DNA of 64,000 bases from Paraburkholderia rhynchosiae (lineage in GTDB: Bacteria > Pseudomonadota > Gammaproteobacteria > Burkholderiales > Burkholderiaceae): assembly GCF_002879865.1 (NCBI RefSeq), contig NZ_PNXY01000028.1, forward strand, positions 17,620-81,619, read 5' to 3'. Below, in pieces: positions 51,469 to 60,020 of this stretch. How positions within the stretch are numbered: position 1 is the stretch's first letter; each line of letters begins with the position of its first letter. The notes under the pieces are model-generated. The model worked only from the letters and a program-made list of their open reading frames with translations, had not been told where the DNA came from and did no database searches. The translations under genes and the position numbers were made by a program.

Positions 51469-53309
51469 TGGCTGATCGGGACATGATTGAAGTGAAGGGC
51501 CTCAGGGTTGTCGCTGGCGCCGCGCATGGGCCGGTGACGGAGATCGTCAAGGGCGTCGACTTTTCGGTGAAGAAAGGCGAGGTGCTCGCGCTGATCGGCG
51601 AGTCGGGCTCGGGCAAGACGACCATTGCATTGTCGCTGCTCGGCTACGCTCGCGCGGGCTGTTCGATCAGCGGCGGCTCGGTGCGGATCGGCGATGTCGA
51701 GGTGTTGTCGCTCGACGCCAAAGGGCGCCGCGCGTTGCGCGCGCGCACCGTCGCGTATGTCGCGCAGAGCGCGGCGGCCGGTTTCAATCCGGCGCGCACG
51801 ATCATGGATCAGGTGACCGAGCCGGCGCTGCTGCATCAGTTGATGACGAAAGAGGCCGCGCGGACCAAGGCGATCGGTTTGTTCCGCGCGCTAGCGCTGC
51901 CCGCGCCGGAGACGATCGGCGACCGTTATCCGCACCAGGTGTCCGGTGGGCAGTTGCAGCGCTTGATGGCCGCTATGGCATTGATCACCGATCCGGCTGT
52001 CGTCGTGTTCGACGAACCGACTACCGCGCTCGACGTGACCACGCAGATCGAAGTGCTCGCGGCCTTCAAGAAGGTGGTGCGCGAACTCGGCACGACCGCC
52101 GTGTACGTGTCGCACGATCTCGCCGTGGTCGCACAGATGGCTGACCGCATCGTCGTGTTGAACGGCGGCGCGGTGAAGGAAAACGGCGCGGTTGCGCAAG
52201 TGCTCGACGCACCTGTCGATGCCTACACGCGCCAGTTGCTTGCCGCGACGCGCCGGCCGGAGGCGTCAGGCGTGCCGCAGCAGGACGGCAAGGCTGTGGC
52301 GCCGCTGCTCGAAATACGCGGACTGTCGGCAGGCTATGGCCGCATCGACCGCTCCGGCGTGCCCGCCGTGCGCGTGCTCGACGACGTGAGCCTCGCCATT
52401 CCTCGCGGCAGCGCGCTCGGCGTGATCGGCGAATCGGGCTCGGGCAAGACGACGCTCGCGCGCGTGGTCGCCGGTCTCGTCGACCGTGCGCGCGGCGAAG
52501 TGCTGTTCAACGGCGAGCCGTTGCCCGCGCAACTGTCGCGCCGCACGCCCGAGCAGTACCGGCAGATCCAGATCGTTTTCCAGAACGCCGACACGGCGCT
52601 CAACCCGAGCCATTCGATCGCGGATATTCTCGGCCGGCCGCTCGCGTTCTATCACCATCTGCGTGGCGCTGCTGCAAAGAAGCGCATGCTTGCGTTGCTC
52701 GATCTGGTGAAGCTGCCGGCCTCGATCGCCACGCGCACGCCTGCCGGTCTCTCCGGTGGCCAGAAGCAGCGCGTGAACCTGGCGCGCGCACTCGCCGCCG
52801 ATCCCGCGCTGATTCTCTGCGACGAAGTGACGTCCGCGCTCGACACGGTGGTCGGTGCTGCGATCCTCGATCTGCTCGCCGAATTGCGGCGCGAGCTGGG
52901 CGTGTCGTACATGTTCATCAGCCACGACATCTCGACCGTGCGCGCGATCTGCGACGAAGTGATCGTGTTGTATGCGGGCCAGCGTGTCGAAGCTGGACAA
53001 CGCGACGTGCTCGCGGCCCCGCCGTATCACCCCTACACGGGCCTGCTGGTCGATTCGGTGCCCGAACTGAAACCGGGCTGGCTCGACGCGCGCCGCCACG
53101 TCGCCGCTTGCGCATTGCCGGCGATGGGCGAGAGCGCCGCGGTGTCCGAGCTGTGTTCGTTTCGCGCGCGCTGTCCGGTGCGCATCGACGGCATTTGCAA
53201 CATGACGCCGCCATCGCTCAAGAAACTCCCTTCCGGCGCCGAGATTCTTTGCCACCATTCGGCGGCCGAGCTCAGCCGTTTGCAGAACCTGGAGACGATC
53301 CCGGCATGA
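51465..53309 (+). CDS. ABC transporter ATPase, fused DppD-DppF type
   Basis: 614 residues carrying two complete nucleotide-binding domains. The first has Walker A GESGSGKT at 45-52 and signature VSGGQLQR. The second has Walker A GESGSGKT at 322-329 and signature LSGGQKQR. The C-terminus has the Cys-rich oligopeptide-transporter end (ELCSFRARCPVRIDGICNM). The fusion replaces the two separate subunits of classic peptide importers. It overlaps the next gene by four bases. Confidence 0.93.
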   Translation: MMADRDMIEVKGLRVVAGAAHGPVTEIVKGVDFSVKKGEVLALIGESGSGKTTIALSLLGYARAGCSISGGSVRIGDVEVLSLDAKGRRALRARTVAYVAQSAAAGFNPARTIMDQVTEPALLHQLMTKEAARTKAIGLFRALALPAPETIGDRYPHQVSGGQLQRLMAAMALITDPAVVVFDEPTTALDVTTQIEVLAAFKKVVRELGTTAVYVSHDLAVVAQMADRIVVLNGGAVKENGAVAQVLDAPVDAYTRQLLAATRRPEASGVPQQDGKAVAPLLEIRGLSAGYGRIDRSGVPAVRVLDDVSLAIPRGSALGVIGESGSGKTTLARVVAGLVDRARGEVLFNGEPLPAQLSRRTPEQYRQIQIVFQNADTALNPSHSIADILGRPLAFYHHLRGAAAKKRMLALLDLVKLPASIATRTPAGLSGGQKQRVNLARALAADPALILCDEVTSALDTVVGAAILDLLAELRRELGVSYMFISHDISTVRAICDEVIVLYAGQRVEAGQRDVLAAPPYHPYTGLLVDSVPELKPGWLDARRHVAACALPAMGESAAVSELCSFRARCPVRIDGICNMTPPSLKKLPSGAEILCHHSAAELSRLQNLETIPA

Positions 53310-53620
53310 ACCAGCGATTTGTGCGGCTCGCGGAAACCGGTCGCAAGACCTTCCCGATTACCGTCGACGGTGTTGTGCACGAGGCCGCCGAGGGCGACAC
53401 GCTAATGGTCGCGCTGCTCACGAGCGTGAATACGTTGCGCGATTCTGAATTCGGCGATGGCCGCCGCGCCGGTTTCTGTCTGATGGGCGCGTGCCAGGAC
53501 TGCTGGGTCTGGACGGCGCAAGGCGAGCGCGTGCGCGCGTGCAGCACGCCCGCCGCGCCCGGCATGTCGATCATCACAAAACTGGCTGAAGCCGTGGAGG
53601 GCGTATGGCCCCGCGTGTAG
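53306..53620 (+). CDS. (2Fe-2S)-binding subunit of an HcnABC-like dehydrogenase (HcnA type)
   Basis: 104 residues. Four Cys of a plant-type 2Fe-2S site: Cys58, Cys63 and Cys66 in GFCLMGACQDCWVW and Cys79 in RVRACSTP. The small size and position before two FAD subunits match HcnA and the gamma subunits of opine and D-hydroxyproline dehydrogenases. It starts inside the ATPase stop (ATGA) and overlaps the next gene by 16 bases, so the three subunits are made together with the importer. Confidence 0.88.
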   Translation: MNQRFVRLAETGRKTFPITVDGVVHEAAEGDTLMVALLTSVNTLRDSEFGDGRRAGFCLMGACQDCWVWTAQGERVRACSTPAAPGMSIITKLAEAVEGVWPRV

Positions 53621-54984
53621 TGATTATCGGCGGAGGGCCGGCGGGTGTGCGCGCCGCTCAGGCGCTCGTGCAAGCCGGGCTGCGGCCTACAGTGATCGAC
53701 GAAGGACGGCGAGACGGCGGACAGATCTACCGGCGTCAACCGGAAGGTTTTTCGCGCAGCTATGAGACGCTCTATGGCACCGAGGCCGAGCGTGCCGCTT
53801 CGTTGCATCAGAGCTTCGATGCGCTGAAAAGCAAGCTCGATTATCTGCCGGAAACGCTCGTGTGGAATATCTCGGCGAACGCGGTGCATATGGTGAGCGG
53901 CACGCGTTATCGCACGCTCGCGTTTGACGCGCTGATCATTTGCAGCGGCGCGACAGACCGGCTCATGCCCGTCAAAGGCTGGCATCAGGCCGGCACTTAC
54001 AGTCTTGGCGGCGCACAAGTCGCGCTGAAATCGCAAGGCTGCGGGATCGGCTCGCGCATCGTGATGATGGGTAGCGGGCCGCTGTTGTACCTCGTGTCCG
54101 CGCAATACGTGAAGGCCGGCGCGCAGATCGCCGCCGTGCTCGATACGTCGACGTTCATGCAGCGCATGGCCGCGTTGCCGCATTTGCTCGCGATTCCCGC
54201 CGCGCTGAAGAAAGGCGTTGCGTTGACGCGTGTGTTGTCGAAAGCGCGCGTGCCGGTTTATCGCGGCGTGCAGCCCGTGGAAATCAAAGGTTCGCCGCAA
54301 ACGGGCGTGAGCGGCGTGCAAGTGGCGCTGCCGGGCGGCAAGCGGATCGAGTTTGCTTGCGACGCAGTGGCGCTCGGCTACCACTTGCGCCCAGAGACAC
54401 AGCTCGCGGACCTCGCCGGTTGTCACTTCACTTTCGACGACGACGCGCAGCAGTGGCTTCCGCAAATCGACAACGACGGCCGTAGCAGCATCAAGGGCGT
54501 CTATCTCGCGGGCGATGGCGCGCGGGTGCGTGGCGCTGACGCAGCGGAACGTTCGGGCCGCCTCGCGGCGCTCGCCGTGATGCACGATCACGGCATGCAG
54601 GCCGCAGGCACGAAGGATATGGAAGGCTTGCGCGCCGAGCTCGCGCGCTTTTCACGCTTTGCCGCTGGCTTGCGTGAGGCGTTTCCGTGGCCGGCGAAGT
54701 TCGCCGCGTCGCTGCCCGACGAGACCATTGTTTGCCGCTGTGAAGCGATCACGGCCGGCGAACTGCGCCGCGTCGTGCGCGAGACCGGCGCCCAGGAAGC
54801 CAATCGCGCGAAGGCGTTTTCGCGCGTCGGCATGGGACGTTGCCAGGGACGCTATTGCGGCCACGCCGGTGCCGAAGTCATCGCGGCGGCGGCGTGCGTG
54901 CCGCTTTCGTCGGTGGGACGGCTGCGCGGCCAGGCGCCGGTCAAACCGCTGCCCGTCGCACTCACCGAGGAGGTGGCGCAATGA
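53605..54984 (+). CDS. FAD/NAD-binding subunit with C-terminal 2Fe-2S domain (HcnB type)
   Basis: 459 residues. FAD motif VVIIGGGPAGVRAAQAL at the N-terminus and a second dinucleotide site (RIVMMGSGPLLYLVSAQY) near 150. The C-terminal BFD-like domain has Cys377 and Cys379 (VCRCEAIT) and Cys413 and Cys418 (GRCQGRYCG). This is the alpha/HcnB subunit of three-part amino acid, opine or cyanide-forming dehydrogenases. It passes electrons from the HcnC-type subunit onward. Confidence 0.9.
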   Translation: MAPRVVIIGGGPAGVRAAQALVQAGLRPTVIDEGRRDGGQIYRRQPEGFSRSYETLYGTEAERAASLHQSFDALKSKLDYLPETLVWNISANAVHMVSGTRYRTLAFDALIICSGATDRLMPVKGWHQAGTYSLGGAQVALKSQGCGIGSRIVMMGSGPLLYLVSAQYVKAGAQIAAVLDTSTFMQRMAALPHLLAIPAALKKGVALTRVLSKARVPVYRGVQPVEIKGSPQTGVSGVQVALPGGKRIEFACDAVALGYHLRPETQLADLAGCHFTFDDDAQQWLPQIDNDGRSSIKGVYLAGDGARVRGADAAERSGRLAALAVMHDHGMQAAGTKDMEGLRAELARFSRFAAGLREAFPWPAKFAASLPDETIVCRCEAITAGELRRVVRETGAQEANRAKAFSRVGMGRCQGRYCGHAGAEVIAAAACVPLSSVGRLRGQAPVKPLPVALTEEVAQ

Positions 54985-56147
54985 GCGCGACTCGCAACGA
55001 AGCCGATGTCATCGTGATTGGCGGCGGCATTATGGGCACGACCACGGCGTTCTTTCTGCGCCAGCGCAACCGTTCGGTCATCCTGCTCGAACGTGGGCTG
55101 ACCGGACAACAGGCGAGCGGCGTGAACTTCGGCGGCATCCGGCGGCAAGGCCGCGCGCTGCTGCAACTCGCGATGGCCAATCGCGCGCTGCGCACGTGGC
55201 AGCGTTCGGTGGAACTGCTTGGCGAAGACGTCGAGTTTCTGCCCGTCGGCCATACGCGCGTGTGCTATCACCAGAAGGACGTCGAGAATTTCGATCAGTA
55301 CGCAATCGACGCGCGCGCTCACGGCCTCGAACTCGAAGTGCTGCACGGCGAAGCGATGTTCCGGCGCTTTCCGTTTCTTGGACGCGAAGTGCTGGCCGCC
55401 TCCATCTCGCCGCTCGACGGCCACGCGAATCCGCGACTGGCCGCGCCGGCATTCGGACGCGCGGCCGCGCGGCTCGGCGCACAAGTGATCGAGAATACGG
55501 AGATCGTTCGCGTCGAAAAAGACGGCGACCGCTTTCGCGTGGAAAGCGCGCGCGGCGACGTGTACCACGCGGCGCAACTCATGATTTGCGCGGGCGCGTG
55601 GGCGAGCCGTCTCTCCGAACAATTCGGCGAGGGCGCGCCGCTCACCATCAGTGGGCCGCAAATGTGCGTGACGGAGCCGGTGCCGTACGTGTTCAAGTCG
55701 TCGATGGGCGTGTTTACGTCGATCAAGCAGGAGGGCATCTACTTCCGGCAGATTCCGCGCGGCAACATCATCGTGGGCGGCGGTCCTGCGGGGCCGGCCG
55801 ATGCCGTCACCTGCCGGGCGTCGGTCCTGCCGCGCAACACGGTGGGCCAGCTTGCGCAGATGCGGCGGCTCGTGCCCGCGCTCGCGCCGCTGCATGTGAT
55901 TCGCGTGTGGAGCGGTGTCGAAAGTTATCTGCCTGACGGCGAACCGGTGATCGGACCGAGCAGTAAGGTCGACGGTCTCTTCTACGCGTTCGGCTTCAAC
56001 GGTGCCGGTTTTCAGATCGGTCCGGGTGTCGGTGAAACGATGGCGGAATTGATCGATACGGGTAGCACGCCGATTGGGCTCGACAAGTTTTCCATCCAGC
56101 GTTTTGCAAAGCAGCCGGCGCCTCGCCCGACCATCGTGACGTCATGA
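54981..56147 (+). CDS. FAD-dependent catalytic subunit (HcnC/DadA type)
   Basis: 388 residues from the ATG at 54981, which overlaps the HcnB-type stop and has GAGGAGGTGGCGC before it. FAD motif VIVIGGGIMGTTTAFFLRQR, then GVNFGGIRRQGRALLQLAM and the C-terminal GLFYAFGFNGAGFQIGPGVG. DAO-superfamily beta subunit that oxidises the C-N bond of an amino acid or N-substituted derivative. Relatives include HcnC, opine oxidase beta subunits and LhpB. The actual substrate here is unknown. Confidence 0.9.
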   Translation: MSATRNEADVIVIGGGIMGTTTAFFLRQRNRSVILLERGLTGQQASGVNFGGIRRQGRALLQLAMANRALRTWQRSVELLGEDVEFLPVGHTRVCYHQKDVENFDQYAIDARAHGLELEVLHGEAMFRRFPFLGREVLAASISPLDGHANPRLAAPAFGRAAARLGAQVIENTEIVRVEKDGDRFRVESARGDVYHAAQLMICAGAWASRLSEQFGEGAPLTISGPQMCVTEPVPYVFKSSMGVFTSIKQEGIYFRQIPRGNIIVGGGPAGPADAVTCRASVLPRNTVGQLAQMRRLVPALAPLHVIRVWSGVESYLPDGEPVIGPSSKVDGLFYAFGFNGAGFQIGPGVGETMAELIDTGSTPIGLDKFSIQRFAKQPAPRPTIVTS

Positions 56148-56548
56148 AACAGTCCATCGGCCTCAATGCCGCGCGCGCATTTATCGACGCTCATTTCAAT
56201 GAGCCCGTGACGCTCGCGCAGCTCGCGGCGCTGTCCGCGCTCAGCGTGTCACGTTTCGCGACGGTGTTCCGGCAGCAATACGGGTCGTCGCCGTATCGCT
56301 ATCTTTGCGGGGTGCGGATTCAGCGCGCGCAGACGATGTTGCTCGAAGGCGTGCCCGGCTCGGTGGTCGCGACCGAGGTCGGCTTTTTCGACCAAAGCCA
56401 TTTCGGCCGGCATTTCAAACGATGCTGCGGCATGACGCCCAGCATGTTCATCCAACGGGCGGCGGCCAATGCGGGCAAGCATGGCGGTGGCGGTGGCCTG
56501 AAGGCTAGCGCGGCGCGCTCAGCTTCCGCCATAGGGTCGTCTTGCTGA
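56144..56548 (+). CDS. Minimal AraC-family regulator (DNA-binding domain only)
   Basis: 134 residues, nearly all of it the two-helix-turn-helix AraC/XylS DNA-binding domain (ARAFIDAHFNEPVTLAQLAA; GSVVATEVGFFDQSHFGRHF; CCGMTPSMFIQR). The sensor domain normally in front is missing. A Gly-rich tail follows. Its start overlaps the HcnC-type stop (ATGA), so it is made with the pathway enzymes. Its 3' end overlaps the convergent prpR gene by 44 bases. Probably regulates the cluster without binding a ligand itself, or with a partner. Confidence 0.85.
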   Translation: MKQSIGLNAARAFIDAHFNEPVTLAQLAALSALSVSRFATVFRQQYGSSPYRYLCGVRIQRAQTMLLEGVPGSVVATEVGFFDQSHFGRHFKRCCGMTPSMFIQRAAANAGKHGGGGGLKASAARSASAIGSSC

Positions 56549-58553
56549 TGCCGAGCGCCTCGCAAGCCGCATCGCGATCGCCGTCGTGCGCGGCGAGTGC
56601 GGCGCGGATTTCGTCGGCTTCCACATGACGGCTGCGTTCGCGCAGCGTGAGCGCGGTCTTCTTCGAGCGTGCGTGATGTGGCTCCATGATTTCCGGCGCG
56701 ATGGTGCGCAGCATGTCGCGCGTGATGAGCGGTTGCGTGGTTGCGCCGTTCGGGCTCGCGTTGGTTTCTGCGTCTGCCTCTGCGTGTGTCTGTGCTTGTG
56801 CCTGTGCCTGAACGTTTAGGCCCGCGGTCGTTTCAGTCTCCATCTCGGCAAGCTCCACTGCAATCCGTTCGATCACGTTCTGCAACTCACGCACGTTGCC
56901 TGGCCACGCATAACGACGCAACGGCTCGGCGAGCGCGGCTAGAACGCGTTCAGCGGCGGCCGCGTCGGGCAGGCGCGCGGCGAGCCTCGGTTCGCGCGCC
57001 GCGGCTTGCAATAGCAATTCGACGGCAAGCGGCAGCAGGTCCGTTGGACGCTCGCGCAGCGGCGGCAGGGCGATGCTGAGAATGTTGAGCCGGTAGTAGA
57101 GATCGGCGCGGAAGCTGCCGGCTTCAATGCCTTCGGTCAGCGCGCGATGCGTGGCCGCGACCACCCGAATGTCGACGCGCGTGGGCTCCGTCGAACCGAG
57201 CCGCACGACTTCGCGTTCCTGCAACACACGCAGCAACCGGCTTTGCAACGATAACGGCATTTCGCCGATTTCATCGAGAAACAGCGTGCCGCGGTGTGCC
57301 ACTTCAATGAGTCCGGCCTTGCCGCCTTTGCGCGCGCCGGTGAACGCGCCTTCCTCGTAGCCGAACAACTCGCTTTCCAGCAACGCCTCGGGGAACGCGC
57401 CGCAATTCATCGCAACGAACGCGAAGTCGCGCCGCGCGCTCAAGTGATGCATGCTCTGCGCGACCATCTCCTTGCCGGTGCCGCTCTCGCCGAGAATCAG
57501 CACGGTGGCGTCCGACCTTGCGTAACGCTGCACGAGCGCGCGCACCCGTTGCATGGAGTCCGACGCGCCGACCATATCGTCGAGCCGATAACGCGCGGTG
57601 AACTGTTGCACGCGCTGACGCGAGCGCAACGTACGGTCGAGCCGTTCTACCGCGCGCGATTCCTGAAACGTCAGCACGGTGCCCGCCGCCGCGCCGCTGC
57701 TCGCAAGCGGCCCGCGATGCACGACGTAGCTCGCGCCGCGCACTGTGCAGAACGCGTCGCCGTCCGAGTCGGGCAGGCTGCCGGCGAGATCCGGCGCGAG
57801 GTCGAGCAGCGCGCGGCCCACTGCGTTCGCCGCGTCGATGCCGAGCACGGTGGCAAGACGCTGGTTCATTGCTTCGACGCGGCCCTGCGCGTCGAGCGCG
57901 ACGACGCCATCGCGCAAGTGTTGCAGCAGATTGTCGAGCCGTTGACGGCGAATCGTTTCGCGCCGCGTGGCCTGCGCGACTTCGAGCGCGGTATCGAAAC
58001 CGGCGCGCACCGAGGCGCGCGAATACAGAAACACCGCGCCCATGCCGACGCTCGCGGCCAGATCGGTCACGAGTCCTGGGCCCACTACTACGTCGATGCC
58101 GCGATCGCGCAGATCGAGCACGACGCTTTCCGCATCCTGCGCCGATTGATACGAGGCGAGCGTCACATCGAGCGCGTAGGCGGCGATGAAGCGGCGCACT
58201 TCTTCCGGCGTATCGCCATGCGTGACAAGCGCGACCTTCGAGCCGTCGCGGCGCGCGCGGGCGAGCGCATGCATGAGGTCGAAGCCGGTCGGTCCAATCA
58301 TCACGACGGGCACCGAGACGCGCGTTTTCAGATACGCGCCGTTCGAGCCGCCGGCGATCACGACATCCGGACGACCCGCGCCGGCGGCGTCGATTTCATG
58401 CACGGCGTCTTCGAAACCTCGTGCGACGATGCGCAGATCCGCGCGCTCCACATATTCGCCGGAGATATCGAAAAACAGATCGCGCAGGCGGCTGATGCTG
58501 AGGGCCCAGATGCGTGGGCGAGGGGCGGCGGTATCGAAAGGTGGTGTGCTCAT
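56505..58553 (-). CDS. prpR: PrpR, sigma-54-dependent activator of the propionate genes
   Basis: 682 residues. An N-terminal PrpR_N sensor domain (to ~195) that in the family binds 2-methylcitrate, a PAS-like segment (~205-300), then the AAA+ domain: Walker A GESGTGKE at 355-362, sigma-54 contact GAFTGA at 402-407 and Walker B GTLFLDE at 422-428. The C-terminal Fis-type helix-turn-helix is at ~645-680. Between AAA+ and Fis lies a ~33-residue low-complexity linker (QAQAQAQTHAEADAETN). Divergent from prpC, with matching sites between them. Confidence 0.93.
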   Translation of the reverse strand: MSTPPFDTAAPRPRIWALSISRLRDLFFDISGEYVERADLRIVARGFEDAVHEIDAAGAGRPDVVIAGGSNGAYLKTRVSVPVVMIGPTGFDLMHALARARRDGSKVALVTHGDTPEEVRRFIAAYALDVTLASYQSAQDAESVVLDLRDRGIDVVVGPGLVTDLAASVGMGAVFLYSRASVRAGFDTALEVAQATRRETIRRQRLDNLLQHLRDGVVALDAQGRVEAMNQRLATVLGIDAANAVGRALLDLAPDLAGSLPDSDGDAFCTVRGASYVVHRGPLASSGAAAGTVLTFQESRAVERLDRTLRSRQRVQQFTARYRLDDMVGASDSMQRVRALVQRYARSDATVLILGESGTGKEMVAQSMHHLSARRDFAFVAMNCGAFPEALLESELFGYEEGAFTGARKGGKAGLIEVAHRGTLFLDEIGEMPLSLQSRLLRVLQEREVVRLGSTEPTRVDIRVVAATHRALTEGIEAGSFRADLYYRLNILSIALPPLRERPTDLLPLAVELLLQAAAREPRLAARLPDAAAAERVLAALAEPLRRYAWPGNVRELQNVIERIAVELAEMETETTAGLNVQAQAQAQTHAEADAETNASPNGATTQPLITRDMLRTIAPEIMEPHHARSKKTALTLRERSRHVEADEIRAALAAHDGDRDAACEALGISKTTLWRKLSAPR
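56767..56811. repeat. Hexanucleotide-like simple repeat coding the PrpR linker
   Basis: Plus-strand run of imperfect 6-base units of the type CTGTGC/CTGCGT. On the minus strand it codes alternating Gln/Thr/Glu-Ala residues between the AAA+ and DNA-binding domains of PrpR. The tract could change length by slippage in multiples that keep the frame. Confidence 0.7.
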
Positions 58554-58612
58554 GGTGGCGGCTTGCGGCGGCTTGGGTTGGAGTGGCCAGGTCCCGCTAT
58601 TATGCGCGCATG

Positions 58613-58650
58613 AATTTCAGAAATGAAATTTCGTAGTTTCATTGATGAAA
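58613..58650 (+). promoter_or_regulatory. Two inverted repeats, probable PrpR activator sites
   Basis: Site 1 at 58613-58630 has arms AATTTCA and TGAAATT with a 4-base spacer. Site 2 at 58637-58650 has arms TTTCAT and ATGAAA with a 2-base spacer. Both share TTTCA/TGAAA half-sites, and their centres are 22 bases apart (two helical turns). They lie 66-103 bases upstream of the sigma-54 promoter, the usual place for an enhancer-binding protein. Confidence 0.75.
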
Positions 58651-58715
58651 TTCAAGACGCTCCGCAAACTGCGGCGTCCGTGAGAAATCAGGCACTTAGC
58701 CCGGGTCGCGCCGGG

Positions 58716-58731
58716 TGGCCCATTCTTTGCA
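58716..58731 (+). promoter_or_regulatory. Sigma-54 promoter of prpC
   Basis: TGGCCC-N5-TTGCA with the conserved GG (-24) and GC (-12) at correct spacing. Transcription would start near 58742, which rules out translation from the earlier in-frame ATG at 58715 and supports the start at 58778. It fits control by the adjacent sigma-54 activator PrpR. Confidence 0.88.
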
Positions 58732-58777
58732 TTTCAGGTTGCATTTAAAAGACCCCCACGCATCTGGAGACACACTG

Positions 58778-59947
58778 ATGAGCGAAGCAGACAACAGCAC
58801 GCCGAACGCCGGCGCATTCAAGCCCAAGAAATCCGTCGCCCTGTCCGGCGTGACGGCTGGCAACACCGCGCTCTGCACGGTCGGCAAGACCGGCAACGAT
58901 CTGCACTATCGTGGCTATGACATTCTCGACATCGCGGGTAACTGTGAATTCGAGGAGATCGCGTATCTGCTGGTGCACGAAAAGCTGCCGACGCAGGCCG
59001 AACTAACTGCCTACAAGACCAAGCTGAAAGCACTGCGCGGCCTGCCCGCGAACGTGAAGGCCGCGCTCGAATGGATTCCCGCCGCCGCGCATCCGATGGA
59101 CGTGATGCGCACCGGCGTCTCGGTGCTCGGCACCGTGCTGCCGGAGAAGGACGACCACAATCTGCCGGGCGCGCGCGACATTGCCGACAAGCTGATGGCC
59201 TCGCTCGGCTCGATCCTGCTCTACTGGTACCACTATTCGCACAACGGCAAGCGCATTGAAGTCGAAACCGACGACGACTCGATCGGCGGTCACTTCCTGC
59301 ATCTGCTGCATGGTGTCGAGCCGCCGAAGTCGTGGGTCGAGGCGATGCATGTGTCGCTGAACCTTTATGCGGAGCATGAATTCAACGCGTCGACATTCAC
59401 CGGCCGCGTGATTGCGGGCACGGGTTCCGACATCTATTCGGCGATCACCGGCGCCATTGGCGCGCTGCGCGGACCGAAGCACGGCGGCGCGAATGAAGTC
59501 GCGTTCGAAATCCAGTCGCGCTACCAGACGCCGGATGAAGCCGAAGCCGACATCCGCAAGCGCGTCGAGAACAAGGAAGTGGTGATCGGCTTCGGTCACC
59601 CGGTTTATACGATTTCGGACCCGCGCAACAAGGTCATCAAGGAAGTGGCGAAGAAGCTCTCGAAGGAAGCGGGCAACAACAAACTCTTCAGCATTGCGGA
59701 ACGGCTCGAATCGGTGATGTGGGAAGCGAAGAAGATGTTCCCGAATCTCGACTGGTTCAGCGCGGTCTCCTATCACATGATGGGCGTGCCGACGGCGATG
59801 TTCACGCCGCTCTTCGTGATTGCACGCACCGCCGGCTGGAGCGCGCACATCATCGAGCAGCGTGTCGACAACAAGATCATCCGTCCGAGCGCGAATTACA
59901 CCGGTCCCGACGATCTGTCGTTTGTGCCGCTCGCGAAACGCGTCTAA
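58778..59947 (+). CDS. prpC: 2-methylcitrate synthase
   Basis: 389 residues of the citrate synthase family; joins propionyl-CoA and oxaloacetate to 2-methylcitrate, first step of propionate breakdown. Motifs: LCTVGKTGNDLHYRGYDILD, EHEFNASTFTGRVIAGTGSD with its active-site His region, GALRGPKHGGANE, VIGFGHPVYT and the ending RPSANYTGPDDLSFVPLAKR. The start at 58778 follows TCTGGAGACACACTG and lies downstream of the sigma-54 promoter. prpB, usually between prpR and prpC in this group, is absent here. Confidence 0.95.
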   Translation: MSEADNSTPNAGAFKPKKSVALSGVTAGNTALCTVGKTGNDLHYRGYDILDIAGNCEFEEIAYLLVHEKLPTQAELTAYKTKLKALRGLPANVKAALEWIPAAAHPMDVMRTGVSVLGTVLPEKDDHNLPGARDIADKLMASLGSILLYWYHYSHNGKRIEVETDDDSIGGHFLHLLHGVEPPKSWVEAMHVSLNLYAEHEFNASTFTGRVIAGTGSDIYSAITGAIGALRGPKHGGANEVAFEIQSRYQTPDEAEADIRKRVENKEVVIGFGHPVYTISDPRNKVIKEVAKKLSKEAGNNKLFSIAERLESVMWEAKKMFPNLDWFSAVSYHMMGVPTAMFTPLFVIARTAGWSAHIIEQRVDNKIIRPSANYTGPDDLSFVPLAKRV

Positions 59948-60020
59948 CGTCGATTGAGCGGCAGAGCAAAGCTGCAAGCGTTTTTCCATTGCGTCCTGAG
60001 AGCGCGACGCGATGAATTTA

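Noticed and set aside
53306..56147. Hydrogen cyanide synthase (hcnABC) or D-hydroxyproline dehydrogenase as a firm name
   Set aside because: The three-subunit layout fits a family that also includes opine oxidases. No hydroxyproline epimerase or deaminase lies nearby, and a linked importer, transaminase and aldehyde dehydrogenase argue for catabolism rather than cyanide formation.
58715..58777. Upstream in-frame ATG as prpC start
   Set aside because: It lies upstream of the sigma-54 promoter and has no ribosome binding site; the ATG at 58778 gives the usual length.
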